Source: a bacterium
GTDB taxonomy: Bacteria; Bacillota; Clostridia; Lachnospirales; Lachnospiraceae
Length of the DNA: 36,725 bases
Reading direction: 5' to 3'
Assembly (NCBI GenBank): GCA_028727105.1
Contig: JAQYOU010000082.1
Coordinates: 1-36,725 of the forward strand
Below the pieces are notes generated by a model. The model did no database searches and had not been told where the DNA came from. It worked only from the letters and a program-made list of their open reading frames with translations. Positions 22,696 through 36,725 of this stretch are shown in pieces. The position numbers and the translations under genes were made by a program. Position 1 is the stretch's first letter. The number at the start of each line of letters is the position of its first letter.

Positions 22696-23886
22696 ATGAA
22701 GAAAATTGCAGTTGTTGGGCTATATGCCATTAAGAATGCCGGAGATAACATATTGTGTGAGGTGACGCAATATCTGATCCGGCAGAACATGCCCGGGACA
22801 AAGATCGTAGAGGTGGATGTGAATCCCCGTGTGAAATCCTATAAGGGGTTTGAGAAGATCCCGTTTTTGATCTCAAAGGTTCTGATCAAGATGTCCGGAT
22901 ACATGTTCAGCTACGAGAACCACAGTCGTTTCCGCTATGTGTATGAGTATTTTATGTGGTGGCTGAAGATCAATCATAAATTTAAAAAGCAGCTCAAGGA
23001 TGTGGATGCGATCGTTTTTGCCGGCGGCGGTTTCCTGAAGTTCCGCACACAGGGCTTGAACTATTATGTGGAGCAGATCGTGAAGATCGCAGAGAAGAAC
23101 CATATTCCGATCATGATGAATGGTGTGGGTATTGAAGGCTATGATGAGAATGATATCCGCTGTCAGAGACTGAAAAAGGCGATCAATAATGACTGCATGA
23201 AGGTGATCACGACCAGAGACGATGTGGATACACTTCAGAATAAGTACATTGTGAATCCCAACATCAAAACCTCACGTGTCGGTGATCCTGCGCTCTGGGT
23301 TCCGGAGTGCTACGATGTGCAGCCCGGTGTGCGCGAGGGCGCAAAGGTGATCGGTGTCAATGTGATCCGTGGCCGCGTGTACCAGGCATACGGAAATTCC
23401 CTGTCTGAGTTCCAGCTGATGAACTTTTACAAGAAGCTGATCAGCGGGATCGAGGAGCGCGGCTGGGATTGGGTACTGTTCTCCAACGGTATGGCGGCAG
23501 ATCAGAAGTTTGGAAAACAGCTGCTCAGTGCAATGCGGTGTACGGATCCTAAAAAGCTGTGGAATCCGCCGAAGAATACGGCAGAGTTTCTGGAGCAGAT
23601 CACATCCTTCCGCTGTGTATTCGGGGCGCGTCTGCATGCATGTATCACGTCCTATGCACTGGATATTCCGGTGGTCGGGCTGATCTGGAGCGAAAAATTA
23701 CAGATTTTCTCTGAGGTGATCGGAAAGAAAGAGTCTTTCTTTACAGAGGATAAGCTTCATATTGAGCAGATCCTTGATGCGATCCAGAATGCGATGGATA
23801 CCGGATACGATGCATCCATCAGAGCGAATCTGCGTGAGTTGACAAACGATTATCTGAAGCAGTTTTTACAGATGTTAGGTGAGTAG
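22696..23886 (+). CDS. Polysaccharide pyruvyl transferase family protein
   Basis: About 396 aa. The N-terminal GLYAIKNAGDNILCEVTQYLI is the usual N-x-GD opening of the pyruvyl transferase fold (CsaB-like); FAGGGFLKF and the C-terminal GARLHACITSYALDIPVVGL are further family blocks. Members add ketal pyruvate to sugars or are GT-B-like transferases. ATG 22696 is used because GGAGG (22683-22687) is 8 nt upstream; ATG 22672 precedes the site. Its 3' end overlaps the reading frame of the next gene slightly. Substrate unknown. Confidence 0.85.
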   Translation: MKKIAVVGLYAIKNAGDNILCEVTQYLIRQNMPGTKIVEVDVNPRVKSYKGFEKIPFLISKVLIKMSGYMFSYENHSRFRYVYEYFMWWLKINHKFKKQLKDVDAIVFAGGGFLKFRTQGLNYYVEQIVKIAEKNHIPIMMNGVGIEGYDENDIRCQRLKKAINNDCMKVITTRDDVDTLQNKYIVNPNIKTSRVGDPALWVPECYDVQPGVREGAKVIGVNVIRGRVYQAYGNSLSEFQLMNFYKKLISGIEERGWDWVLFSNGMAADQKFGKQLLSAMRCTDPKKLWNPPKNTAEFLEQITSFRCVFGARLHACITSYALDIPVVGLIWSEKLQIFSEVIGKKESFFTEDKLHIEQILDAIQNAMDTGYDASIRANLRELTNDYLKQFLQMLGE

Positions 23887-23899
23887 GAAGGGAAAAGAC

Positions 23900-25219
23900 A
23901 TGATAAGTAGAATTGGGAATACACTTGCGCGTAAAATGGTCGAGGGACGGTTCCTTCGTTATCTGTTTTTGCTGTTATATAAATTGATAGCCGGAATTAT
24001 TACGCTGGTAAGCAAGGCGTTGATCGGGATACTGAAGCTTTTGCTGACTGTGATCCATAAGATCGTGTTATATCCGGACAGACTGATTGCCGTGCTGGCC
24101 CGGCGTGTGCTGGCAAAGCGGACGCCTGTGAAGGATCAGGTTATGTTCCTGACGTTCCAGGGAGATTATACCTGTAACCCCAAATATATTGCAGAGGAAC
24201 TGATTAAAGAGGATGCGGATGTGCGACTGGTTTGGGATGTGAAGTCTGCGATCCCGCGCAGCGATTATCCGATTGAATTACAGTTTGTACCCCATAATTC
24301 CTATGAGTTTTACAAGGAATTGGCGGCATCTAAGGTTATTATTGAGAATACGAATATTGTAGAGCGTCTCTACGCATATAAAAAGAAAGATCAGTATCTG
24401 CTTCAGACCTGGCACGGATCGCTCGGTATCAAGCGCCTGGATGGCGATGTGGTCATGGGCTTCAGCTGGAAGCGCCTGGCAAAGAAGTGCCAGAAGAGCG
24501 TGGATCTGTTGCTGTCCAACAGTGATTTTGAGACAGAAGTTTTTCGGACGGCATATTGGAAGGATGTTCCGTCTGTTCAGGTTGGACATGCGCGCAATGA
24601 TATCTTTTTCCTGAAGGATGAGGAAAAGATTGCAAAGATCAGGAAAAAAGTATACAGCTTTTTGGATATTGATGAGAGTCGTCAGATCTTCCTGTTTGCG
24701 CCTACGCATCGCGATGATGTGGATGAAAATTATGAGGCACTGGATTATGCCCTGATCAAAAAGGCATTGGAGGAGCGGTTTGGTGGTAAATGGCAGATCG
24801 TGATCCGTCTGCACAATCGTCTGAAAAAGGAGAGTAAACTGTGGCTGGATGATCTGCCGTCCTATGTTTCGGATGCAACGTTGTACGAGGATATGCAGGA
24901 GCTTCTTTTGGTGACTGCTGTTGGTGTTACGGATTATTCCAGCTGGATCTTTGACTATGTGCTGTCACGTAAGCCCGGCTTTATTATTGAGCTTGGGCTG
25001 GAAGATTTCAAGGAGTCCAGAGGTTTCTACTATCCGATCGAGACCACTCCGTTCCCGATTGCGAAGGACAGCGCCGAGCTGGCTGAGCGGATCAAAGCGT
25101 TTGATAATGACAAGTACCTGAAGGATGTTGGTCGTTTCCTGGAGGAGCGCGGCTGCATGGAGGACGGACAGGCAAGCAAGCGTATCGCAGAGAAGATCAA
25201 CGAATTGATGAAGCAGTAG
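23900..25219 (+). CDS. CDP-glycerol/CDP-ribitol polyolphosphotransferase (TagB/TagF/TarL family)
   Basis: 439 aa. The N-terminal ~60 residues are hydrophobic and basic (LFLLLYKLIAGIITLVSKALIGIL), suiting membrane association as in TagF-type enzymes. The GT-B catalytic domain has LLQTWHGSLGIKRL (catalytic His after W), FAPTHRDD, RLHNRLKK and VTDYSSWIFDYVL, the typical Glyphos_transf motifs. Members polymerise or prime teichoic acid chains from CDP-activated polyols. ATG 23900 follows GGAAGGGA; GTG 23879 is less likely. Confidence 0.87.
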   Translation: MISRIGNTLARKMVEGRFLRYLFLLLYKLIAGIITLVSKALIGILKLLLTVIHKIVLYPDRLIAVLARRVLAKRTPVKDQVMFLTFQGDYTCNPKYIAEELIKEDADVRLVWDVKSAIPRSDYPIELQFVPHNSYEFYKELAASKVIIENTNIVERLYAYKKKDQYLLQTWHGSLGIKRLDGDVVMGFSWKRLAKKCQKSVDLLLSNSDFETEVFRTAYWKDVPSVQVGHARNDIFFLKDEEKIAKIRKKVYSFLDIDESRQIFLFAPTHRDDVDENYEALDYALIKKALEERFGGKWQIVIRLHNRLKKESKLWLDDLPSYVSDATLYEDMQELLLVTAVGVTDYSSWIFDYVLSRKPGFIIELGLEDFKESRGFYYPIETTPFPIAKDSAELAERIKAFDNDKYLKDVGRFLEERGCMEDGQASKRIAEKINELMKQ

Positions 25220-25222
25220 AAT

Positions 25223-26329
25223 ATGAATTTTAAGATCAAGCAAATTGTTAAGATCATTATGCAGAATGTGGTCTTTCCCGTTGTTTATCAGGTCGGAAAG
25301 CTTCGCCGTGTGGATCGCAGGCTGGTGGTGTTTGCGGATTCGCATCACAATGAGGTGCCCTATAGTATGGAAGATCTGTATGCATGGTTTGCAGGTAAGG
25401 ATTATACGGTCCTTGCAATGACGCGGGACTGTGACAGATCGGGATATTTTGGCGGATTGTGCTTTATGCTGAAATTCATGCTGGTCTACGCCCGCGCAGG
25501 CTATGTATTTATCTGTGATAATTTTTTGCCGGTTGCCTCCTGCAAAAAGAGGGAGAAGACGGTGGTTGTTCAGATGTGGCATGCGGGAGGGATGCTGAAA
25601 AAGTATGCCTATGATACGCCGCGCGACATTCCAAAGTATTATAAGGGAAATGTGTTTCGCAATTATTCGCTGGTGCTGACCAGTGATGATGCCTGCGATC
25701 GTGCCTATGTTTCCGGCATGCGGGTGGATCCCTCTATCGTAAAGGGGCTTGGCTTGAGCCGGACGGATCGTTTTTTTCGGCAGGAGTACCTGGAGGCGTG
25801 CCGGGCACAGTTTCTGAAGCAGTATCCAAATGCTGAGGGAAAAAAGGTTGTATTGTGGGCTCCTACGTTTCGTGGTAATGCTGCGACGCCGGAGATCGTG
25901 GATATGGCTTTTCTGGAACGCTTGCGGGAAGCGCTGGGCGAGGACTGGCTGGTCATCACAAAGCTTCATCCGCATCTGCAAAAGCATGTGGGAGAGGATG
26001 ACTGTCGGATCCCCACAGAGCAGCTGCTTCCGGTGACGGATGTTCTGATCTCTGATTATTCTTCGGTGATCTATGATTTTCTGCTGTTGGAGCGTCCGAT
26101 CGTGTTTTATGCACCGGATCTGGACTACTATGTGAAAGAAGAACAGTTTTATATTGATTATTCTGAAATGCCCGGCCCGATCGTTACGGGCGAGGCTGAA
26201 CTGGCGGAGGCGGTGAAAGCTGCTTTTGTCAATCCTGAGACAGACCGTATCCGGGCGTTTCGGCAGACATATATGGGTGCATGTGATGGACATGCATTGG
26301 AGCGATTAGTCAATGAATTACAATTATAA
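25223..26329 (+). CDS. Second CDP-polyol phosphotransferase (TagB/TarB-like)
   Basis: 368 aa in the same family, with VVQMWHAGGMLKKY, WAPTFRGN, ITKLHPHLQKH and LISDYSSVIYDFLLLERP. The N-terminal segment is shorter than in the preceding paralogue, as in priming enzymes (TagB-like) compared with polymerases (TagF/TarL-like). That division of labour is inference. It starts 3 bp after the previous stop with a poor ribosome-binding site, suggesting translational coupling. Confidence 0.87.
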   Translation: MNFKIKQIVKIIMQNVVFPVVYQVGKLRRVDRRLVVFADSHHNEVPYSMEDLYAWFAGKDYTVLAMTRDCDRSGYFGGLCFMLKFMLVYARAGYVFICDNFLPVASCKKREKTVVVQMWHAGGMLKKYAYDTPRDIPKYYKGNVFRNYSLVLTSDDACDRAYVSGMRVDPSIVKGLGLSRTDRFFRQEYLEACRAQFLKQYPNAEGKKVVLWAPTFRGNAATPEIVDMAFLERLREALGEDWLVITKLHPHLQKHVGEDDCRIPTEQLLPVTDVLISDYSSVIYDFLLLERPIVFYAPDLDYYVKEEQFYIDYSEMPGPIVTGEAELAEAVKAAFVNPETDRIRAFRQTYMGACDGHALERLVNELQL

Positions 26330-26349
26330 AAGGAAGTGGAGGGATTGAA

Positions 26350-27084
26350 ATGGTTTCTGCAGTGATTTTTGCTGGTGGAATCGGTCAGAGAATGAAATCG
26401 ATCGACATTCCCAAGCAGTTTTTAGAGATTGAGGGTAAACCGATCATTGTTCGTACCATGGAGCATTTTTCGAATCATCCGATGGTAGATAACATGGTGG
26501 TTGTCTGTGTGGAGAATTGGCTGGATGAGCTGAAGCGGGATATTGAGCGTTTTAATATTCAAAAAGTGATCGCAACTGTTCCCGGAGGAGCGAGCGGACA
26601 TCAGTCTATTCATAATGGACTTGTGGAAGTGGACAAGATCGCACAGCCTGAGGATATCGTGCTGATCTGTGATGGTGTGCGGCCGATGCTGAGCGAGGAG
26701 CTGATCACCCAGTGTATTGAAGATGCGCGCAAGTATGGCAGTGCAGTGCCTGTGACGCCCAGTATTGATTCGGTGTTGTACAGCGAGGACGGGTCAAATT
26801 GCAGCAAGAATTATACCCGTAAGAAAATGTTTATTACCCAGGCTCCGCAGGGATACACCATGGAGAAGATCATGTGGGCACACGGTGAGGCTGAAAAACG
26901 CGGAATGGATCCGGTGTCTTCCGGAGAGCTTCTGATCGAGCTGGGAGAGACGATCCACATTTTCCAGGGTATCCGTGAAAACATTAAGGTGACAACTCCG
27001 GAGGATCTGGAATCACTTCGCGCCATTCATTATTATGAGCACTACAAGCAGTTTGCAAAAGAAGTATTAAAATATGGATTATAA
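26350..27084 (+). CDS. TarI/IspD-family cytidylyltransferase
   Basis: 244 aa. N-terminal VIFAGGIGQRM...PKQF is the CTP-binding motif of IspD/TarI; GGASGHQSIHNGL, CDGVRPMLSEELI and QAPQGYTMEKI are further family blocks. It probably makes CDP-ribitol or a related CDP-polyol for the two preceding phosphotransferases rather than the isoprenoid intermediate; this is inferred from the operon. GGAGGG precedes ATG 26350. No TarJ-type alcohol dehydrogenase is present; an extended SDR follows instead. Confidence 0.87.
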   Translation: MVSAVIFAGGIGQRMKSIDIPKQFLEIEGKPIIVRTMEHFSNHPMVDNMVVVCVENWLDELKRDIERFNIQKVIATVPGGASGHQSIHNGLVEVDKIAQPEDIVLICDGVRPMLSEELITQCIEDARKYGSAVPVTPSIDSVLYSEDGSNCSKNYTRKKMFITQAPQGYTMEKIMWAHGEAEKRGMDPVSSGELLIELGETIHIFQGIRENIKVTTPEDLESLRAIHYYEHYKQFAKEVLKYGL

Positions 27085-27100
27085 TATATAGGCGGGTTGG

Positions 27101-27126
27101 ATAAGACAGTCGACAGACTGTCTTAT
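27101..27126 (+). promoter_or_regulatory. Perfect hairpin between cytidylyltransferase and SDR genes
   Basis: An 11-bp stem ATAAGACAGTC (27101-27111) with its complement (27116-27126) and a GACA tetraloop. There is no adequate T-run, so it looks like an RNA-stability or processing element rather than a terminator. Confidence 0.55.
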
Positions 27127-27143
27127 TTGCGAAAGGAGGAACT

Positions 27144-28223
27144 ATGGAATCAGTTAAAATCAAGGAGCATGTTGGCAGTCAGCTCTATGCAGATCTGTGT
27201 GAGATTGCCGGTACTGACATTGACTGGTCAAAATTGAAAAATAAAACAGTTTTGATCACGGGTGCAAATGGATTTATTGCATACTATATCATTATGTCCA
27301 TGCTTCTCAAAAATGATGAGGAGGATATGGGCATCTGCGTGCAGGGGCTTGTCAGAAATATTGAAAAAGCAAAAAAGAAGTATGGTGTGATCGCGGACAG
27401 ACAGGATCTGAAGCTGGTGGAAGGAGATGTGTGCGTGGGAATGGATGCCTGCTCACATGCTGACTACGTGATCCATGCGGCAAGTCAGGCGACGCCGTAT
27501 TACTTTGAGAATGATCCGGTGGGTACGATGGAGGCAAATACGCAGGGAACTACAAATGTACTGCGCTATGCGTTGAAGGAACAGGTAGAGTCCGTGCTGG
27601 TGGTTTCCAGCCTCAAGGTATACGGAGAGGTTGCAAATGGGAGAGAAGATATCCGTGAGGAGGAATTGGGATATCTGGATATTGATTCTTATAAAAACTG
27701 CTACGCGGTTGGAAAACGTGCAGCAGAAACGCTGTGTAACTGTTATGCAAAACAGTATGGCGTGCCGGTAAAGCTTGCCAGACCAAGCTACATTTACGGA
27801 GCAAGCACGATGGAGGATGATCGTGTCTGGGCCCAGTTCCTGGCAAATATCATTCGCAAACAGAGCATTTTGTTAAAGAGCAATGGTGCTGCATACCGTT
27901 CTTTTTGCTATGTGACGGATACGGCATCTGCACTATTGACCATCATGATGAAAGGTGAGACGGGAGTTCCGTATAACATTGCTGCAAAGCATTCGGATAT
28001 TACGATCCGCGATTTTGCAAAGACTGCAGTGGCGGTTTTCCCGGAACGGCAGATGACGCTTTCCTTTGCAAATCCCGAGGATGAGAAGGAGCCGGTTTTG
28101 GATTTCAGTAAAAAAACGCCGGAAATTCTGGCCAGTGAACGGCTGGAAGGACTGGGCTGGAGCGCGAAGGTGGATGTAAAGGAAGGCATCCGCAGAGCGG
28201 TCATCACAATGGAAGAAAGGTAA
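27144..28223 (+). CDS. Extended SDR, NAD-dependent epimerase/dehydratase
   Basis: 359 aa. NAD-binding TGANGFIAYYI near residues 39-49, VIHAASQATP, SSLKVYG and Y-AVG-K active site, then a C-terminal sugar-binding part. Resembles UDP-glucuronate decarboxylase/4,6-dehydratase-type enzymes; the exact reaction is unknown. Extended SDRs often accompany IspD-like cytidylyltransferases in Firmicutes surface-polymer clusters, so it may help make the CDP-linked building block (inference). ATG 27144 follows AAAGGAGG. Confidence 0.82.
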   Translation: MESVKIKEHVGSQLYADLCEIAGTDIDWSKLKNKTVLITGANGFIAYYIIMSMLLKNDEEDMGICVQGLVRNIEKAKKKYGVIADRQDLKLVEGDVCVGMDACSHADYVIHAASQATPYYFENDPVGTMEANTQGTTNVLRYALKEQVESVLVVSSLKVYGEVANGREDIREEELGYLDIDSYKNCYAVGKRAAETLCNCYAKQYGVPVKLARPSYIYGASTMEDDRVWAQFLANIIRKQSILLKSNGAAYRSFCYVTDTASALLTIMMKGETGVPYNIAAKHSDITIRDFAKTAVAVFPERQMTLSFANPEDEKEPVLDFSKKTPEILASERLEGLGWSAKVDVKEGIRRAVITMEER

Positions 28224-28225
28224 TT

Positions 28226-30442
28226 TTGATATTCATGAGTAATTTTATGCGTAAGGTAAAAAAAGGAAGTTTGTTGGTTTTGATGTTGGTTATGATCGTT
28301 TGTGCACAGCCTATGCAGGTGAAGGCGGCATGGTCAGAGAGCATGACGATCTACGGAATGTATCTTGATTCGCAGAGCAAGGGCGATGCTGTGCTGATCA
28401 AATCCGCAAGCGAGTATATCCTGATGGATATGGGCTTGTATGAGAATATGCCGCAGCTGTGTGCACAGCTGGATGCTGCGGGAGTGAAGCATTTTAAGCT
28501 GTATCTGAGCCATCTTCACATTGATCATGTGGGTGGAAAGAATGGCAATTTTATGGCGGGATTGAATTACCTGAAGGATCGCGGCTATAAGATTGACTAT
28601 CTGTATGTTGCGGATCCCTCATTGGCACCGGAATCTGATGATTATGGGCAGAAATATGATATGCTGCGCGCATATATGAATGATTATATGGGCGGAGAGA
28701 ACCGCATCATGTATCTGAAGGAGGGGAGCCAGTTTACGGTCGGTTATGCGAATTTTAATGTGCTGGCGCCCTCGGTGGAGTACGTGAATAGCATCCATCC
28801 GTCAGATTATGCATCGAAGGTGCCGGATGAGGAGGCCGAGACAGAGGCGGGCCAGAGTATCAGAATGACCTATTATGAGAACAATTGTTGTCTGGTTACG
28901 CGCGTGGAATGCGGCGGAGTGACTTATCTCACAGGCGGTGACCTTCTGAAGGTGGAAGCGGATTACCTCGTGAAAAAGTATGGAAGTGCACTGAAGTCTG
29001 ACATTTACAAGCTGTCACATCATGGAACAGCGCTTGGAAATTCAAAAAATCTTTTGGCAGCCATTGATCCGACTTATACCTTTGCAATCAATAACGGAAG
29101 TACATCTTATGACTATGAATTGAAACAATGGGCTTTCAATCGCTCGCTGAGCACTGCAAAACCGGTGAGTATGCCTTATTATGTGGCAAATGAGAAGAAG
29201 ACGATCGCATACCGGATCTCCGATGGAAAGATTTCTCTCTACCAGGGAGAGTCCTTGGGCAATTTGAAAAAGGTTCAGGGCTGGATCGCCGTTTATGGTG
29301 CGGACGGGATCAACCGGGTGCAGGATTATTATTATATTAATGAGAACGGCGTTCCGCTTGCGGGAGTTCAGGAGATTGATGGCAATAAGTATTACTTTAC
29401 AGACGCCGGCTGCATGGACTACGGTGATTTTGATGAATACGGGATGTATCTCGGCTGGAAAGAGTACGATATATGGAAACACCGCTACTTCAGGCTTCAG
29501 GCAGAGAGTGGAACTGCTGTCATGCTGACAGGCTTTCAGACTATTGATGGAAAACTGTACTATTTTGACGAAAATGGCTGGAAGGAAGAAGGCGGCGACG
29601 AACTGGACTTTATCGTGATCGGTGAGAAGACCTATGCGGTAAATGAAGATGGTGTGTTTTCAACGGATGAAGTGCTGGAATTTGACGGAAAGCAGTATTA
29701 TTTTGGCGAAGACGGAGAGATGGCGGTCGCACAGATTGTGTCTATCGACGGGGACAGCTATTATTTCGGAAAGTACGGAACCAAACAGTATAACTATCTT
29801 GCAAATCTGGGAGAAAACACCTATTACTTTGATGAAGAAGGAAAGATGGCCGTAAATCGTGAAATGATCTTTAATAATAAGGAGTATTACTTTGACAAAG
29901 CCGGTGTCATGGCATGCAGACAAATGGTGAAGCTTAAGGGAAATTACTATTATTATGGAAAGTACGGCACGAAGGTCAAAAACAAGATCGTGAAGATCGA
30001 CGCGGATAAGTATTACTTTGATGAAAACGGCATCATGGTGAAGGACCAGATGGTGACGGTCGGAACAAAGGTTTATTACTTTGACAAGAAGGGCAAGCTG
30101 GTCTACAGGCAGTTTGTATCAGATGAAGCCGGTGATCTGTACTACTTTGGCAAGAACGGAACGCTGGTGAAGGATAAGATCGTTAAGGTGGATGCCGACA
30201 GATATTATTTAGATGAAGAGGGCAAACTGGTAAAGGGTCAGATGGTGACCGTGGGAACAAAGACTTACTATTTCGACGAGAATGGAAAGATGGTCTATCA
30301 GCAGCTTGTAGAAGATGAAGCCGGTAATCTGTACTACTTTGGCAAGAAGGGTACGATGGTGAAAGAAAAGACGGTCAAGGTTGAGGGAGTGAGATATACC
30401 CTGGACGAGAACGGTATTGCGGTTCCTGCTGCAAATGCCTGA
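28226..30442 (+). CDS. Secreted metallo-beta-lactamase-fold protein with cell-wall-binding repeats (Pce-like layout)
   Basis: 738 aa. A signal peptide (basic MRKVKKG, hydrophobic LLVLMLVMIVCA, then VKAA) is followed by a metallo-beta-lactamase domain to about residue 330: H96-x-H98-x-D100-H101 (HLHIDHVGG), TGGD, and SHHGT provide the two-metal site. The C-terminal half (about 350-735) is about 17 repeats of roughly 20 residues of YYF...G type, as in choline/glucan-binding repeats. Pneumococcal Pce, a teichoic acid phosphorylcholine esterase, has the same order of domains, so a wall-polymer hydrolase acting on this operon's product is plausible (inference). TTG 28226 is used; ATG 28235 is an alternative. 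Confidence 0.85.
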   Translation: MIFMSNFMRKVKKGSLLVLMLVMIVCAQPMQVKAAWSESMTIYGMYLDSQSKGDAVLIKSASEYILMDMGLYENMPQLCAQLDAAGVKHFKLYLSHLHIDHVGGKNGNFMAGLNYLKDRGYKIDYLYVADPSLAPESDDYGQKYDMLRAYMNDYMGGENRIMYLKEGSQFTVGYANFNVLAPSVEYVNSIHPSDYASKVPDEEAETEAGQSIRMTYYENNCCLVTRVECGGVTYLTGGDLLKVEADYLVKKYGSALKSDIYKLSHHGTALGNSKNLLAAIDPTYTFAINNGSTSYDYELKQWAFNRSLSTAKPVSMPYYVANEKKTIAYRISDGKISLYQGESLGNLKKVQGWIAVYGADGINRVQDYYYINENGVPLAGVQEIDGNKYYFTDAGCMDYGDFDEYGMYLGWKEYDIWKHRYFRLQAESGTAVMLTGFQTIDGKLYYFDENGWKEEGGDELDFIVIGEKTYAVNEDGVFSTDEVLEFDGKQYYFGEDGEMAVAQIVSIDGDSYYFGKYGTKQYNYLANLGENTYYFDEEGKMAVNREMIFNNKEYYFDKAGVMACRQMVKLKGNYYYYGKYGTKVKNKIVKIDADKYYFDENGIMVKDQMVTVGTKVYYFDKKGKLVYRQFVSDEAGDLYYFGKNGTLVKDKIVKVDADRYYLDEEGKLVKGQMVTVGTKTYYFDENGKMVYQQLVEDEAGNLYYFGKKGTMVKEKTVKVEGVRYTLDENGIAVPAANA
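29981..30430 (+). repeat. 192-bp (64-aa) supra-repeat within the wall-binding region
   Basis: Units begin at 29981, 30173 and 30365 (third partial). Each unit encodes the series IVKxDAD-YY, QMVTVGT-YYFD, and DEAG-LYYFGK. The exact 192-bp period shows recent tandem duplication of three basic repeats, extending the binding stalk. Confidence 0.85.
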
Positions 30443-30476
30443 TCGGCGAGCGTGACCTGATCAGAAAGTGAACGGG

Positions 30477-30520
30477 AAAGTCCGGAAAATGGCATGTAGT
30501 GTGCCCTTTTCCGGACTTTT
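30477..30520 (+). terminator. Terminator of the surface-polymer operon
   Basis: A 13-bp stem AAAGTCCGGAAAA (30477-30489) with TTTTCCGGACTTT (30507-30519), with an inner GGCA/TGCC helix (30491-30494 with 30502-30505), ending in TTTTT. Confidence 0.9.
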
Positions 30521-30562
30521 TCCATGGGGGTGACTTGTCAATATAAAAAAATAATTTTGTAC

Positions 30563-30591
30563 TTGCATTATGGAGACTTTTGTGATAAGAT
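30563..30591 (+). promoter_or_regulatory. Promoter of rpoBC
   Basis: TTGCAT (30563-30568), 17 nt, TGA-TAAGAT extended -10 (30583-30591). It gives rpoBC an independent start after the foreign operon; leader about 85 nt. Confidence 0.7.
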
Positions 30592-30680
30592 GTATGGTGC
30601 TTTATTGTGGTAAATAGGCTATTTCTGCGCTCTTTTAGGCGGAGGCGGCCAAAATAATAATAACGAGAGGTGAAACGTCA

Positions 30681-36725
<6,045 letters not shown>

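Noticed and set aside
24965-26293. 442-codon open frame on the minus strand
   Set aside because: It is antisense to the two polyolphosphotransferase genes, rich in Arg/His/Ile of shadow type, has no ribosome-binding site and no family motif.

Overview
The window looks like a chromosome segment from a motile, Gram-positive anaerobe of the Lachnospiraceae (Roseburia/Butyrivibrio/Eubacterium type). The grounds are a Firmicutes-type flagellin, strong purine-rich Shine-Dalgarno sites, frequent GTG/TTG starts, and the protein sequences of RpoB, RpoC and the ribosomal proteins. This assignment is from recognition only; no database search was possible.

Region 1 (1-5760) is a flagellin and flagellin-modification locus. 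It holds the end of a GmhB-like heptose phosphatase, a flagellin behind a sigma-D/sigma-28 promoter and a structured leader, a small acidic protein, a Maf flagellin glycosyltransferase, a B12-binding radical SAM enzyme and a C-terminal remnant of an RfbH-type sugar dehydratase. Region 2 (5830-6700) is a class I Fic toxin with its VbhA-type antitoxin. Region 3 (6698-13087) is a legionaminic-acid operon (ptmE-like, legH-like, legI, legG, legF, legB) that ends with a zinc-ribbon flagellar-region protein. It appears to start from a second sigma-D promoter with the same spacing as the flagellin promoter, and its leader carries a similar GGA-loop hairpin. Flagellin and the sugar that Maf would attach to it therefore look co-regulated. 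No LegC aminotransferase is present.

Region 4 (13090-15730) is an accessory island: an HTH-like regulator behind a 24-bp perfect palindrome, a previously unlabelled small RNA gene, and an AbiEi/AbiEii type IV toxin-antitoxin pair. The RNA gene has a consensus promoter, three tandem 36-37 nt repeats that each fold as an H-type pseudoknot with compensatory changes, and an intrinsic terminator. Its layout is that of a type III antitoxin RNA, but no ToxN-like gene follows. This is the most interesting item in the window. Region 5 (15771-17200, minus strand) is a FliD-like capping protein with a third sigma-D-like promoter.

Region 6 (17313-21045) is the conserved rpmG-secE-nusG-rplK-rplA-rplJ-rplL block, including an L10 leader with attenuator and a ~105-nt structured element duplicated directly after rplK and rplJ. 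Region 7 (21056-30520) is a surface-polymer operon (Wzm/Wzt exporter, pyruvyltransferase, two CDP-polyol phosphotransferases, TarI/IspD-like cytidylyltransferase, SDR, secreted metallo-beta-lactamase-fold protein with wall-binding repeats). It separates rplL from rpoB, which are usually adjacent. Region 8 (30563-36725) is rpoB and the first half of rpoC. rpoC carries an apparent one-base deletion about 67 nt before the window edge.
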